Source: CAZCZU01 sp964503475 (GTDB taxonomy: Bacteria; Pseudomonadota; Zetaproteobacteria; Mariprofundales; Mariprofundaceae). Taken from it: a DNA stretch of 14,567 bases. Positions 1 to 7,468 of the stretch are shown here, in pieces; positions within the stretch are counted from its first letter, which is position 1; each line of letters begins with the position of its first letter. The position numbers and the translations under genes were made by a program. The notes beneath the pieces were generated by a model. The model saw nothing but the letters and a program-made list of their open reading frames with translations. It was not told the origin of the DNA and did not search any database. The stretch spans positions 1 through 14,567 of the forward strand of contig CAZCZU010000054.1 in assembly GCA_964503475.1 (NCBI GenBank), given 5' to 3'.

Positions 1-12
1 CTTGCCGGTCAT
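1..12 (-). CDS. Possible start of a leftward gene, cut by the window edge
   Basis: Only four codons are visible (ATG ACC GGC AAG, reading Met-Thr-Gly-Lys), so no product can be named. The start is suggested by an AGGAG Shine-Dalgarno match at 19-23 on the minus strand, six bases before the ATG at 12-10. It would be transcribed away from the host-attachment gene. A loose promoter-like pair (TTGGTG, then TAATAA after 16 bases) can be seen on the minus strand near 88-116, but it is weak. The call could be a chance ATG behind a chance purine run. Confidence 0.35.
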
Positions 13-130
13 GACAATCTCCTGCTGCACAGGCAACTGCCGTGCATGCCGCGACATCGGCCCGTGCGGGAATATGCATGCCCCTCCATTATTAGCAGGC
101 TTTGCCGACACACCAAAGTTGCCGGCCTCT

Positions 131-159
131 TTGGCGACCTGCCCCATCGCATCTATACT
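131..159 (+). promoter_or_regulatory. Sigma70-like promoter for the host-attachment gene
   Basis: TTGGCG at 131-136 and TATACT at 154-159 are separated by exactly 17 bases. The -10 box matches the consensus at five of six positions. Transcription would begin near 166, about 30 bases before the start codon at 198. No operator-like palindrome is evident around it. Confidence 0.6.
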
Positions 160-197
160 GGTTGTTACCGCATTCCAAACTGAAGGGGGCAATGCAT

Positions 198-650
198 ATG
201 GGAAACAACTGGGTACTGGTTGCCAACGGCAGTCACGCACGCCTGTTCAATCTGAAAGGCAAGAAGATCGACCTGATCAATGAATACACGCACCCGGAAA
301 GCCGTCAGAAGAGCGGCGAAATCGCCTCGGACCGACCGGAGCAGTACCTGAGCCACAACTCGGGCGTTGCCCACGGCTCCTACGCCGACTCCACCGATCC
401 GAAAGAGCATGAGATCGAGCGCTTCGCCCACGAGCTGGCCGAACACCTCGATTGCGAACGCAAGAAAAACCGCTACAGCCGCCTGGCGCTGGTCGCCCCG
501 CCGCAGTTTCACGGCATGCTGAACAAGTACATGAATCCGAACGTCAACAGCCTGGTCGTCGCCCGGGTCGACAAGGATTATACGAAGGTGGCCGAGGACA
601 AACTGCTGGAGATGATCGAAAAACAGCAGCACATCAGCCAACTGGTCTGA
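198..650 (+). CDS. Host-attachment family protein (Host_attach domain)
   Basis: The 150-residue product looks like the Host_attach family, named from proteins needed for attachment to host cells; its biochemical role is not settled. The N-terminus (MGNNWVLVANGSHARLF) is the typical beta-strand opening, in which the protein announces a residue or nucleotide-like pocket. A central charged helix (KEHEIERFAHELAEHL) and the segment RLALVAPPQFHGMLN also fit the family. An in-frame ATG lies at 192, but the AAGGGGG ribosome site at 184-189 is better spaced for the ATG at 198. The gene is monocistronic, with its own promoter, and ends at a hairpin terminator. It is the only plus-strand gene here and has no evident link to sulfur metabolism. 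Confidence 0.85.
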   Translation: MGNNWVLVANGSHARLFNLKGKKIDLINEYTHPESRQKSGEIASDRPEQYLSHNSGVAHGSYADSTDPKEHEIERFAHELAEHLDCERKKNRYSRLALVAPPQFHGMLNKYMNPNVNSLVVARVDKDYTKVAEDKLLEMIEKQQHISQLV

Positions 651-668
651 CCCTTCCTCAGGGGGACA

Positions 669-698
669 AAAAAAGGCGGCCATCCGGCCGCCTTTTTT
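669..698. terminator. Bidirectional intrinsic terminator
   Basis: The arms GGCGGCC (675-681) and GGCCGCC (686-692) enclose the loop ATCC and are extended by A and T runs (668-674 and 693-698). It therefore works in both directions. It lies 18 bases after the host-attachment stop and 23 bases after the cysN stop on the opposite strand, between two convergent transcription units. Confidence 0.92.
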
Positions 699-720
699 CT
701 TTGGCAGAAGGCTACAATCC

Positions 721-2007
721 TCAGCCTGCGATCATACCGGCACCGACCGTGTTATTGCTGAAGCTGTCGATAAAAACGAAGCTTCCGGTGGCGTGGTTCT
801 CGGCATAGTTATCGTAGTTCAGCGGCCGCTGCAGCTTCAGACGCACCCGGCCAATGTCGTTCATGGCCAGTTCGGTAGCCTCGCTGTCCTTATCCAGTGT
901 ATTGATGTCGGTATGCGACACGATCTCGCTGACGATGGCCTTGACGGTATTGGTACCCAGCTTGATCAGGTACTTGCCGCGCTCCTTGAGCGGCTCCTCA
1001 CCAATCCAGCAGACATTGGCCTCGAACTCACGCTCATCGGTGGGCAGCGCATCGGAATGCACCAGCATATCGCCACGCGAGATGTCGATGTTGTCGTTCA
1101 GGGTCAGGGTCACGCTCTGCGGCGCGAAGGCCTCGTCGAGGTTGCCGTCGAAGGTGACGATCTCTTTCACAGTCGACTTCAGGCCGGACGGCAGCACGGT
1201 GATCTCATCGCCCACCTTGACGGTACCGGAGACAATGGTACCCATGAAACCGCGATAGTCGGGCAGTTCGGCCGTCTGCGGCCGGTTGACCAGCTGCACC
1301 GGGAATCGGAACGGCAGCTGATCGACGTTGTTGTTTACATCCAGCGACTCGAGCGTCTCCAGCAGCGTCTCGCCCTCGTACCACGGCATGTTATCGCCGC
1401 GCACGGCCACCATATCGCCATTGAGGGCCGAAATCGGTACGCAGTGCAGGTCATTAATCCCCTGCCTGGCGCAGAAGCCTTCCAGCTCCGCCTTGATGCC
1501 CTCGAAGGTGGCCTGATCGAAATCGACCAGATCCATCTTGTTGATCGCCACGATCAGGTGCGGGATACCGAGCAGACCGAGGATATGGGTATGGCGCCGG
1601 GTCTGGGTCAGGATGCCGTTGCGGGCATCGACCAGGATAATGGCGGCACTGGCTGTCGATGAGCCGGTCACCATGTTGCGGGTGTACTGCTCATGTCCGG
1701 GGCAGTCGGCCATGATGAACTTGCGCTTCGGCGTGGCGAAGTAGCGGTAGGCGACATCGATGGTGATGCCCTGCTCGCGCTCGGCCGCCAGACCGTCGGT
1801 CAGCATGGCCAGATCGATCTCGGAGGCCGAGGCAACACTCTCCTCGCCCTTCTTTTTGCGCACGGCCAGCAGCTGGTCCTCGAAAGCGCCCTTGGTATCG
1901 ACCAGCAGACGCCCGATCAGGGTCGACTTGCCATCGTCCACGCTGCCCACCGTCACCAGCCGCAGCAGCTCGATCTCTTCACCCAGCTTGAAATTAAAAT
2001 CCGTCAT
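721..2007 (-). CDS. cysN: Sulfate adenylyltransferase subunit 1, GTPase subunit
   Basis: CysN is the regulatory GTPase of ATP sulfurylase. With CysD it couples GTP hydrolysis to formation of adenosine 5'-phosphosulfate (APS) from sulfate and ATP in the cytoplasm. Visible EF-Tu-type motifs are the P-loop GSVDDGKST (residues 21-29), DCPGH (101-105) and NKMD (156-159), followed by the beta-barrel domains. At 428 residues it is somewhat shorter than E. coli CysN and has no C-terminal APS kinase (CysC) domain. That fits the APS-type reductase nearby, which needs no PAPS. A GTG lies immediately before the chosen ATG, but GGAG at 2015-2018 is seven bases from the ATG and only four from the GTG. It follows cysD after an unusually long 269-bp spacer and is the last gene before the convergent terminator. 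Confidence 0.96.
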   Translation of the reverse strand: MTDFNFKLGEEIELLRLVTVGSVDDGKSTLIGRLLVDTKGAFEDQLLAVRKKKGEESVASASEIDLAMLTDGLAAEREQGITIDVAYRYFATPKRKFIMADCPGHEQYTRNMVTGSSTASAAIILVDARNGILTQTRRHTHILGLLGIPHLIVAINKMDLVDFDQATFEGIKAELEGFCARQGINDLHCVPISALNGDMVAVRGDNMPWYEGETLLETLESLDVNNNVDQLPFRFPVQLVNRPQTAELPDYRGFMGTIVSGTVKVGDEITVLPSGLKSTVKEIVTFDGNLDEAFAPQSVTLTLNDNIDISRGDMLVHSDALPTDEREFEANVCWIGEEPLKERGKYLIKLGTNTVKAIVSEIVSHTDINTLDKDSEATELAMNDIGRVRLKLQRPLNYDNYAENHATGSFVFIDSFSNNTVGAGMIAG

Positions 2008-2057
2008 CACCTATCTCCAAAACCTTTTCCAAAGCTCCCCTTCCACCCGGAACGGTC

Positions 2058-2270
2058 TTCAGCGTTTTTAGCAAAATCCCCTGCCCGCCCATGGAGGGGC
2101 GGCGAACCGGCCCTGCCGGTTCGTGAGGCTGCAGAAGGCCCTCGGCGTATCCAACAAGCCTCCCCTGCCCACCCAGGAGGGGTGGCGAACCGGCTCCGCC
2201 GGTTCGTAAGGCAGCAGGAAACCGCGTTTTCTGCTGCCGGCCAAGGCAAAGGCCATGGAAGGCCTTTGCC
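2058..2270. repeat. Structured repeat cluster between cysD and cysN
   Basis: This stretch fills the spacer between cysD and cysN. An imperfect direct repeat covers about 2077-2133 and 2161-2214. Each unit has a CCCCT/AGGGG pair followed by a perfect CGAACCGG/CCGGTTCG hairpin (2103-2123 and 2186-2206). The first unit also folds as CCGCCC, loop ATGGAG, GGGCGG (2085-2102). Next come an 11-bp stem with loop CCGCG (2211-2237, one G.T pair) and a perfect 10-bp stem GGCAAAGGCC with loop ATGGAA (2245-2270). TTCAGCGTTTT at 2058 also precedes the repeat at 10145, and the ATGGAA loops are shared with the copies at 9846 and 10145. It therefore looks like a degenerate or composite relative. No promoter stands out. 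Confidence 0.75.
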
Positions 2271-2276
2271 GTATGT

Positions 2277-3179
2277 TTAAAAATACCCTTCTTTCTTCTT
2301 GTCTTCCATGCTGTTGGAGCCATGGTCGATAATGCGCGTCTCGCGCTCCGACCGACGGGCCGCCGCAGCTTCGGCCACCACTTCATCGATCGTCGTGGCA
2401 GAAGAGCGTACCGCACCGGTACAGGGGCTACAGCCCAGCGTGCGGAAACGGCTCATCACCGATACCGGCTCCTCACCCTCATTCAGCATGGCGCCATCCT
2501 CGGCCGGAATCAGCAGCGGCCCACGCTCCACCATCATGCGCTCCTTGGCATAGTAGAGCGGCACGATGGGGATATTCTCCTCGCGGATGTAGAGCCAGAT
2601 ATCCATCTCGGTCCAGTTGGAGAGCGGGAAGACACGTACGGATTCACCCTCATGGATGCGACCGTTGTAGATATTCCACAGTTCCGGACGCTGGTTCTTC
2701 GGATCCCACTGGCCGAACTCGTCACGCATCGAGAAGACGCGCTCCTTGGCACGCGAGCGCTCTTCGTCACGGCGGGCACCGCCGAAGGCTGCGTCGTAAC
2801 CGCCCTCCTCCAGCGCTTCCAGAAGCCCCTGGGTTTTCAGGGCACCGCAGCAGCGGGCGACACCGAAATCCTTCGGGTTCATACCGCGCGCGATCGCCTC
2901 CTCGTTGCGATGCACGATCAGCTCCGCACCAACCTCTTTGGCATACCAGTCGCGGAACTCGTACATCTCCTTGAACTTGTATCCGGTGTCGACATGCAGC
3001 AGCGGAAACGGCAGCGGGGCCGGATAAAAGGCCTTGCGTGCCAGATGCAGCATCACACTCGAATCCTTGCCGATCGAGTAGAGCATCACCGGGTTGCGAA
3101 ACTCGGCCACCACCTCACGGATGATGTGGATCGACTCCGCCTCCAGTGCTTTCAGCTGCGTCAGTTTATGTTCGGACAT
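2277..3179 (-). CDS. cysD: Sulfate adenylyltransferase subunit 2, catalytic subunit
   Basis: CysD is the adenylylating subunit of ATP sulfurylase and makes APS with CysN. The PP-loop SIGKDSSVML lies at residues 35-44, GGARRDEERSRAKERVF at about 133-149 and the family C-terminus KKEGYF is intact. The length of 300 residues is normal. The start is supported by a strong GGAGGAAGG Shine-Dalgarno region just before the ATG at 3179. A Cys pair (ARCCGALKTQG, Cys110-111) sits where E. coli CysD has no such pair; I read this as a subfamily trait. The gene follows tusA after a 176-bp spacer holding a structured repeat and precedes cysN. Confidence 0.97.
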   Translation of the reverse strand: MSEHKLTQLKALEAESIHIIREVVAEFRNPVMLYSIGKDSSVMLHLARKAFYPAPLPFPLLHVDTGYKFKEMYEFRDWYAKEVGAELIVHRNEEAIARGMNPKDFGVARCCGALKTQGLLEALEEGGYDAAFGGARRDEERSRAKERVFSMRDEFGQWDPKNQRPELWNIYNGRIHEGESVRVFPLSNWTEMDIWLYIREENIPIVPLYYAKERMMVERGPLLIPAEDGAMLNEGEEPVSVMSRFRTLGCSPCTGAVRSSATTIDEVVAEAAAARRSERETRIIDHGSNSMEDKKKEGYF

Positions 3180-3220
3180 TCCTTCCTCCGTTCCTAAGAA
3201 AGATTCTCCAATTCCGGAAA

Positions 3221-3343
3221 ATCCATGCAGACCATGGATGGCCTGCCAAAATCAATGACGTCGGTCGTTGATTTTGTGAGCAAGGGCAAAATCGTACGTT
3301 TGCGCTTGCATACTGAAAAAATGCAGGGATGCATTTCTTTCAG
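3221..3343. repeat. Four-hairpin intergenic repeat, copy A
   Basis: Four hairpins lie in a row. H1 at 3228-3245 is imperfect around an ATGGAT loop and has an alternative perfect 7-bp pairing of 3221-3227 with 3233-3239. H2 at 3247-3276 is 13 bp around a GTCG loop with one G.T pair. H3 at 3280-3309 pairs GCAAG/CTTGC and GCAAA/TTTGC across one G-G mismatch. H4 at 3313-3343 is 13 bp around a GGGA loop with one bulged C at 3337. Gaps between hairpins are 1, 3 and 3 bases, the same as in copies B and C. A CTAAGAAAGATTC stretch at about 3194 may be the outer left end. H4 lies 12 bases beyond the tusA stop. There is no clear U-tract, so this is not a plain terminator. Confidence 0.85.
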
Positions 3344-3355
3344 CTCTCAATAAGG

Positions 3356-3577
3356 TCACTTGCGAATCTTCACCATGTAGTTGCCGTCGCCCTGCTCCTC
3401 GATGCCGAAGACGGTAAATCCCTGCTCCTCGGCCGAGCGCGGTACGTTCTGCAACGGCTCCCCCTCCTTGAGCAGCACATCGAGCTCTTCGCCGGCATCG
3501 ATCTTGGCCAGCGCCAGCTTCACCTTCACGAAGGTCATCGGACAGTGTTCCTTGGTGATGTCGATAAAGTGCGACAT
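3356..3577 (-). CDS. TusA-family sulfur carrier protein
   Basis: This 73-residue protein has the TusA fold signature: a short strand, then HCPMTFVKVKLAL with the likely persulfide-bearing Cys12, then LDVLLKEGEPLQNVPRSAEEQG. Canonical TusA has CPxP; here the fourth position is Thr (CPMT). The TusA domain at the end of the sulfite reductase has the same variant (CPMN). TusA proteins pass sulfane sulfur as a cysteine persulfide in the cytoplasm. The ATG at 3577 follows GGAG by six bases; an in-frame TTG at 3589 overlaps that ribosome site and is rejected. It lies 12 bases after the DsrE-like gene, so the two are probably co-translated partners in sulfur relay. The exact donor and acceptor cannot be seen. 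Confidence 0.9.
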   Translation of the reverse strand: MSHFIDITKEHCPMTFVKVKLALAKIDAGEELDVLLKEGEPLQNVPRSAEEQGFTVFGIEEQGDGNYMVKIRK

Positions 3578-3589
3578 GGATGACTCCAA

Positions 3590-4072
3590 TCAAATAAAAA
3601 TAATGTGCGCGTCTTCCGACTCGTTGAGAAAAGTTGCCACACCGGCCACATCCTCCACCTCGTCGACCAGGTCATCCCGATCGATACCCAGCACATGCAT
3701 GGCCATCTCGCAGGCGACCAGGCGCACGCCCAGGGCGTTGGCCGCCTCGATCAGCTCCGGCAGCGTCGCCACATTGCAGGCCTTCATCATACCGGTCATC
3801 AGCTTCGGGCTTGCCCCCATGAAGTTCAGGCGGCTGAGCGGCAGGTTATTGCGCCCGCCCATCAGAAAGTTGAAGAGGCGGGTGAGCAGATTCTTGCCAA
3901 TCCAGGCGCGCCCCTGCTTCTTTTTCAGCACGTTCAGGCCAAAGAAGGTGAAGAAGATGGTCACTTCCCGGTTGGTCGCCGCTGCACCGGTGGCGATGGT
4001 AAAGGCTGCCAGCACCTTGTCAAAATCGCCACTGAAACAGACGATCGATACCTTTTTGTGTTCTCCAGTCAT
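3590..4072 (-). CDS. DsrE2-like sulfur-transfer protein
   Basis: This 160-residue protein resembles the DsrE/DsrF-like DsrE2 family, which works with TusA and often rhodaneses in cytoplasmic sulfur trafficking. It opens with a beta strand and glycine turn (KVSIVCFSGDFDKV), has an alanine-rich first helix, and carries VRLVACEMAMHVLGI with Cys121, the position of the conserved sulfur-binding Cys in the family. The hydrophobic FFTFFGLNVL segment (about 41-50) is common in DsrE2 and need not mean a membrane anchor. The start follows GAGGT by six bases. It lies 31 bases after cysH and 12 bases before tusA. The pair could feed sulfane sulfur into biosynthesis or oxidise stored sulfur; no dsrAB or hdr genes lie within this window. 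Confidence 0.85.
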   Translation of the reverse strand: MTGEHKKVSIVCFSGDFDKVLAAFTIATGAAATNREVTIFFTFFGLNVLKKKQGRAWIGKNLLTRLFNFLMGGRNNLPLSRLNFMGASPKLMTGMMKACNVATLPELIEAANALGVRLVACEMAMHVLGIDRDDLVDEVEDVAGVATFLNESEDAHIIFI

Positions 4073-4103
4073 ACATTTACCTCGTTTAAGCTCCGGGGCA
4101 CTA

Positions 4104-4826
4104 TCAGATGCCTTCGCCCTGCTCGCCTTCGCCGCGCCCGCTGTCGATCGACATCACGTGCAGGCCGCACTCGGCCAGCGTCTCCTCGTTCTCCCACCAC
4201 CAGCGTCCGGCACGCGGATCCTCTCCGACGGCAATGGCACGGGTGCATGGCTCACAGCCGATCGAGACAAAATGCTGATCGTGCAGGACATTGTAAGGCA
4301 CATCGAATTCGCGGATATAGGCCCGCACATCGGATTCAGTCCAGTGACGTAGCGGATTATATTTCACCAGCCCGTAAACCGGATCTTCCTCGACCTCGGC
4401 GATCTCGGAACGATTTTTGGCCTGATCGCGTCGCCGGCCAGTGATCCATGCCTCCATCCCTTCCAGAGCCCGGCGCAGCGGACGCACCTTGCGCACCTCA
4501 CAGCAGCGTTTGCGATTCTCCGGCGAACGGTAGAAGAGATTGACTCCCTGCTCGCGAACCATCTCCTCGACCTCGCGACAGTCGGGAAAGACTACCTTCA
4601 CCTTGATGCCGTAACGCTCTTCGACCGCCTCGATCACGTCGTAGGTCGCCTGCGGCAGACGCCCTGTATCAAGCGTCAAGACCGGGATACCAAGATTATG
4701 ACGGGCGATCAGGTCGATCAGCACCGACCCTTCCGCAGCCATACTTGAGGGGTAGACCAGCTTATCACCGTGCTTTTCCCTGGCCTTACCCAGCAGGGCC
4801 AGGGCCTCATCAATCAGCTCTTTCAC
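4104..4826 (-). CDS. cysH: Assimilatory adenylylsulfate (APS) reductase
   Basis: CysH reduces APS to sulfite and AMP using thioredoxin or glutathione-type donors in the cytoplasm. The N-terminal PP-loop region (YPSSMAAEGSVLIDLI) and TLDTGRLPQATY are visible. The 4Fe-4S ligands typical of the APS-specific branch are all present: Cys108-Cys109 (KRCCEVRKV) and Cys191/Cys194 (GCEPC). The catalytic Cys220 lies in ECGLH near the C-terminus. This explains why no APS kinase is needed. I chose the GTG at 4826 because it overlaps the preceding stop in GTGA and has GGAG seven bases upstream; an upstream ATG at 4859 would add 11 residues and overlap the permease more. The product is 240 residues, normal for the family. 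The overlap implies translational coupling with the permease fusion. Confidence 0.94.
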   Translation of the reverse strand: MKELIDEALALLGKAREKHGDKLVYPSSMAAEGSVLIDLIARHNLGIPVLTLDTGRLPQATYDVIEAVEERYGIKVKVVFPDCREVEEMVREQGVNLFYRSPENRKRCCEVRKVRPLRRALEGMEAWITGRRRDQAKNRSEIAEVEEDPVYGLVKYNPLRHWTESDVRAYIREFDVPYNVLHDQHFVSIGCEPCTRAIAVGEDPRAGRWWWENEETLAECGLHVMSIDSGRGEGEQGEGI

Positions 4827-7468
4827 CAGACAGCTCCAATATTCAGATGCGGCCACCACCAGCGGGTGACCATCGTAAACAGCAGGATGGCCGAGGCCAT
4901 CAATATCATGCCGAGACGGATCATGCGGCCCAGCGTCACGTAGCCGGTACCGAAGACCATGGCATTGGCCGGCGTACCCATCGGCAGCATAAAAGCGAAG
5001 CCGGAGACGATGCCGACCCCAAGCGCAACCAGTACCGGATCGACATGGCCGGTTCCGGCCATGGCCAGCGCAATCGGCAGGATAATGGCCACGGCCGCCG
5101 TGTTGCTGATCGACTCAGTCAGCAGCAGCGTCAACACCGCCAGCCCGATCAACAGCAACCAGCCAGTGGCCGCTTCCGGCCAGAAGCTGGTGGCCAGCCA
5201 TGCAGCAGCCCCGCTTTTCTCCAGTGCCTTGGCCACGGCAATGGCCCCGCCGTACATCAGTACCACGCCCCAATCGACATGCGACTGGATATCGCGCCAG
5301 GCCACAATACGCAGCGCGAATATCGCCACCACGGCCAGCAGAGCAATGGCAGCCAGACCCGCCGCCTCACCCAGGAAAATCCACGCCACCATCGTCACCA
5401 GCATCAAGAGCGCCATCATGCGTCCGGCAATGGTCAGCTGCCCCAGCTCCAGTTGCCGTGCAGCAATACGCTCGCGAGCACCGGCCATATCGACACTGTT
5501 GGCCGGCGTCGTCACCAGCAAAATCGTGGCTGCAACAGCCAGCATTCCCAGCACCATGGGCGCCGCCGCCAGCGTCCACTCCACAAAGGAGAAACCGCTA
5601 CCGGTCGTCTCTTCGACAATCGCCATCGCCAGGGGACCGCGCGCACCGCCCAGCAGTGTCATGACGCCACCGATAATCGCCCCCCAGGCCAGAGCCAGAA
5701 AAAGCGATGCGCCAAACCGATGTCCTTTCGGCAGGTCGAGACCACGCACGATGGCCCAGACCAATGGCAGCAGCACGGCTGCCACGGCATGCTCAGGCAT
5801 GAAACAGGCCATCACGGCCGGCAGCAACAGCATCGCCAGAAGCAGTTGGCGCGGACTGTTGCCAAAGCGACGGAACACCGCCAGCGCAAGATGCTCGGAG
5901 AGACCCGACTTCATGATTCCGGCCGCCAGAATGAAAGCGCCGAGAATGAAGAAGACAGCCTGATTACCGAACATGGCGTAAATCTCGCCGGCCGGCAGTA
6001 CACCGAGCATCGGCAGCAGGGCCATGCCCAGAATCGAGGTTACGGCCAGCGGCAACAGCTGCGTCACCCACAACACCAGGCAGAGACCGAAGATCACCAG
6101 CGCATGCCACCCCTGCACACCCAGCCCGGTCGGTGGTGCCTGCAAGGTTGCCCCCCAGGCAGCCAGCGCCAGCAAAGTCAGTGCAACGAACGGTGTCGCC
6201 CGGTAGGCCATCAGCACATGAATCGGCCGATCGTCCATCTCACTGCGCACCGTCTCCCCCCGGGCCACATTGCGTACCCGCAGGAAGCGACGCAATCCGT
6301 CCAACCAGCCGTGCACACGCCGGCCCAGCGATGAGCCGGTGACACGTTCGTGCAACATCGTCTCATGGCCAACCAGTGCTCCGCTCTCCATCGGCGTCAG
6401 TGCACGTCCCATATCCCGCAGGCGATGGGTGGGGATTCCCGATCCCGCCAGCATCTCATACTGGGTCAGCAACGCCTGCTCCACATCGTCGAGCGGCGGC
6501 AGTGGCGTTTCGGCCAGCGGCGTACCCGGCAACGGCCGGAACGGCAACAGCAACGGTACCACTCCCGCCTGCACCAGTCGCTCCATACCGGCGATGGTCG
6601 ACTCCAGGGGCTCAAGCCCGACGATCAGGTGGCTGACCACCGTCCCGCCACGAAACACCTTGCGGGCATGTTCCAGGGCCTTCCAGATCGCCTCCTGGCC
6701 ACCCTCCGCTGCCTTCCCGGGGCAGACCTCGGCAAAGCGCTCCGAATCGGCCACCTCCAGGTTGCAGACGAAGATGTCCAGCCCCGCGCCGTACAACTCG
6801 TTGATCACCGAGACATCGGTAGGCGCCACCGTCTCCAGGGCAATCTGGCGATGTCCCAGATGTTTGCGCAGCAGGGCAATCAGCGGAATCAGGCGCGCGA
6901 GCCCCGCATCCGCCCCTGGTGCAAACCCGTTGTAGAGGTAGACCGTGTCCACCTCACGCTCCTCCAGGGCTGCGCGCACCACCTCGACCAGCTCCAGCGG
7001 ATCGCGCATTGGCGGCTCCGCCTCATTGAGCATCGAGTCGTACTGGCAGTAGGCGCAGGCCTGTCCCGGCCGGGCAAAAAAGCCACAGCCCATAAACGGA
7101 TGCAGGATCAGCAGCTTGTCGTGCAAGGCCGAGAAACTGCCCATGCGCGCGCCGCTGCGCGTCTGCTTCCGGTAAAAAACAGGTGTGCGAATCAGCTCAA
7201 CCGGCTGCACCTCACCACCGCAATGCAGCTCCGCCCGACCATCCGTCACCTGCAGCGCGAAGCCGCTCTCCTCGGTGTAGGGCTGGCCGACCGGCACGGT
7301 ACAGAACTGACCACTGGGCAACCTGAGGTCGACCACCGTCTCCACCGCATTGGCCTGCGCCACAAAACGCGAGGCATGGGGCAATCCGTCCGGCAACGCG
7401 AGACCCCGGCTGACCAGCGCCAGCTTGGTACGCCCCGGATTGGCGAACGGATGCAGATCCGTTGTCAT
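4823..7468 (-). CDS. Fusion of a radical-SAM-like domain and an SLC13/DASS permease
   Basis: One uninterrupted 881-residue frame carries two modules. Residues 1-400 are soluble and look like a radical SAM protein, with Cys128, Cys138 and Cys141 (GCGFFARPGQACAYCQYD) in a CX9CX2C spacing rather than the usual CX3CX2C. From about residue 424 to 870 it is a polytopic SLC13/DASS transporter with about ten hydrophobic segments. The second inverted repeat keeps TESISNTA (784-791) and MGTPANAM (830-837), typical anion-binding motifs. The first repeat has FMPEH (556-560) and GGVMTLLGGARGP (600-612) instead. Its place between sulfite reductase and cysH makes sulfate uptake likely, since no other sulfate transporter is visible. 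The start ATG at 7468 shares its A with the sir stop (TGATG). An internal ATG at 6238 has only a weak ribosome site. The function of the radical SAM part is unknown. Confidence 0.85.
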   Translation of the reverse strand: MTTDLHPFANPGRTKLALVSRGLALPDGLPHASRFVAQANAVETVVDLRLPSGQFCTVPVGQPYTEESGFALQVTDGRAELHCGGEVQPVELIRTPVFYRKQTRSGARMGSFSALHDKLLILHPFMGCGFFARPGQACAYCQYDSMLNEAEPPMRDPLELVEVVRAALEEREVDTVYLYNGFAPGADAGLARLIPLIALLRKHLGHRQIALETVAPTDVSVINELYGAGLDIFVCNLEVADSERFAEVCPGKAAEGGQEAIWKALEHARKVFRGGTVVSHLIVGLEPLESTIAGMERLVQAGVVPLLLPFRPLPGTPLAETPLPPLDDVEQALLTQYEMLAGSGIPTHRLRDMGRALTPMESGALVGHETMLHERVTGSSLGRRVHGWLDGLRRFLRVRNVARGETVRSEMDDRPIHVLMAYRATPFVALTLLALAAWGATLQAPPTGLGVQGWHALVIFGLCLVLWVTQLLPLAVTSILGMALLPMLGVLPAGEIYAMFGNQAVFFILGAFILAAGIMKSGLSEHLALAVFRRFGNSPRQLLLAMLLLPAVMACFMPEHAVAAVLLPLVWAIVRGLDLPKGHRFGASLFLALAWGAIIGGVMTLLGGARGPLAMAIVEETTGSGFSFVEWTLAAAPMVLGMLAVAATILLVTTPANSVDMAGARERIAARQLELGQLTIAGRMMALLMLVTMVAWIFLGEAAGLAAIALLAVVAIFALRIVAWRDIQSHVDWGVVLMYGGAIAVAKALEKSGAAAWLATSFWPEAATGWLLLIGLAVLTLLLTESISNTAAVAIILPIALAMAGTGHVDPVLVALGVGIVSGFAFMLPMGTPANAMVFGTGYVTLGRMIRLGMILMASAILLFTMVTRWWWPHLNIGAVW

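Noticed and set aside
721..2007. CysNC bifunctional enzyme with APS kinase
   Set aside because: The frame ends after the EF-Tu-like barrels and has no second P-loop kinase domain; the APS-type CysH makes a kinase unnecessary.
3313..3343. Hairpin H4 of copy A as an ordinary terminator for tusA
   Set aside because: On the minus strand no U-tract follows the stem, and the same hairpin recurs as part of a larger repeat.
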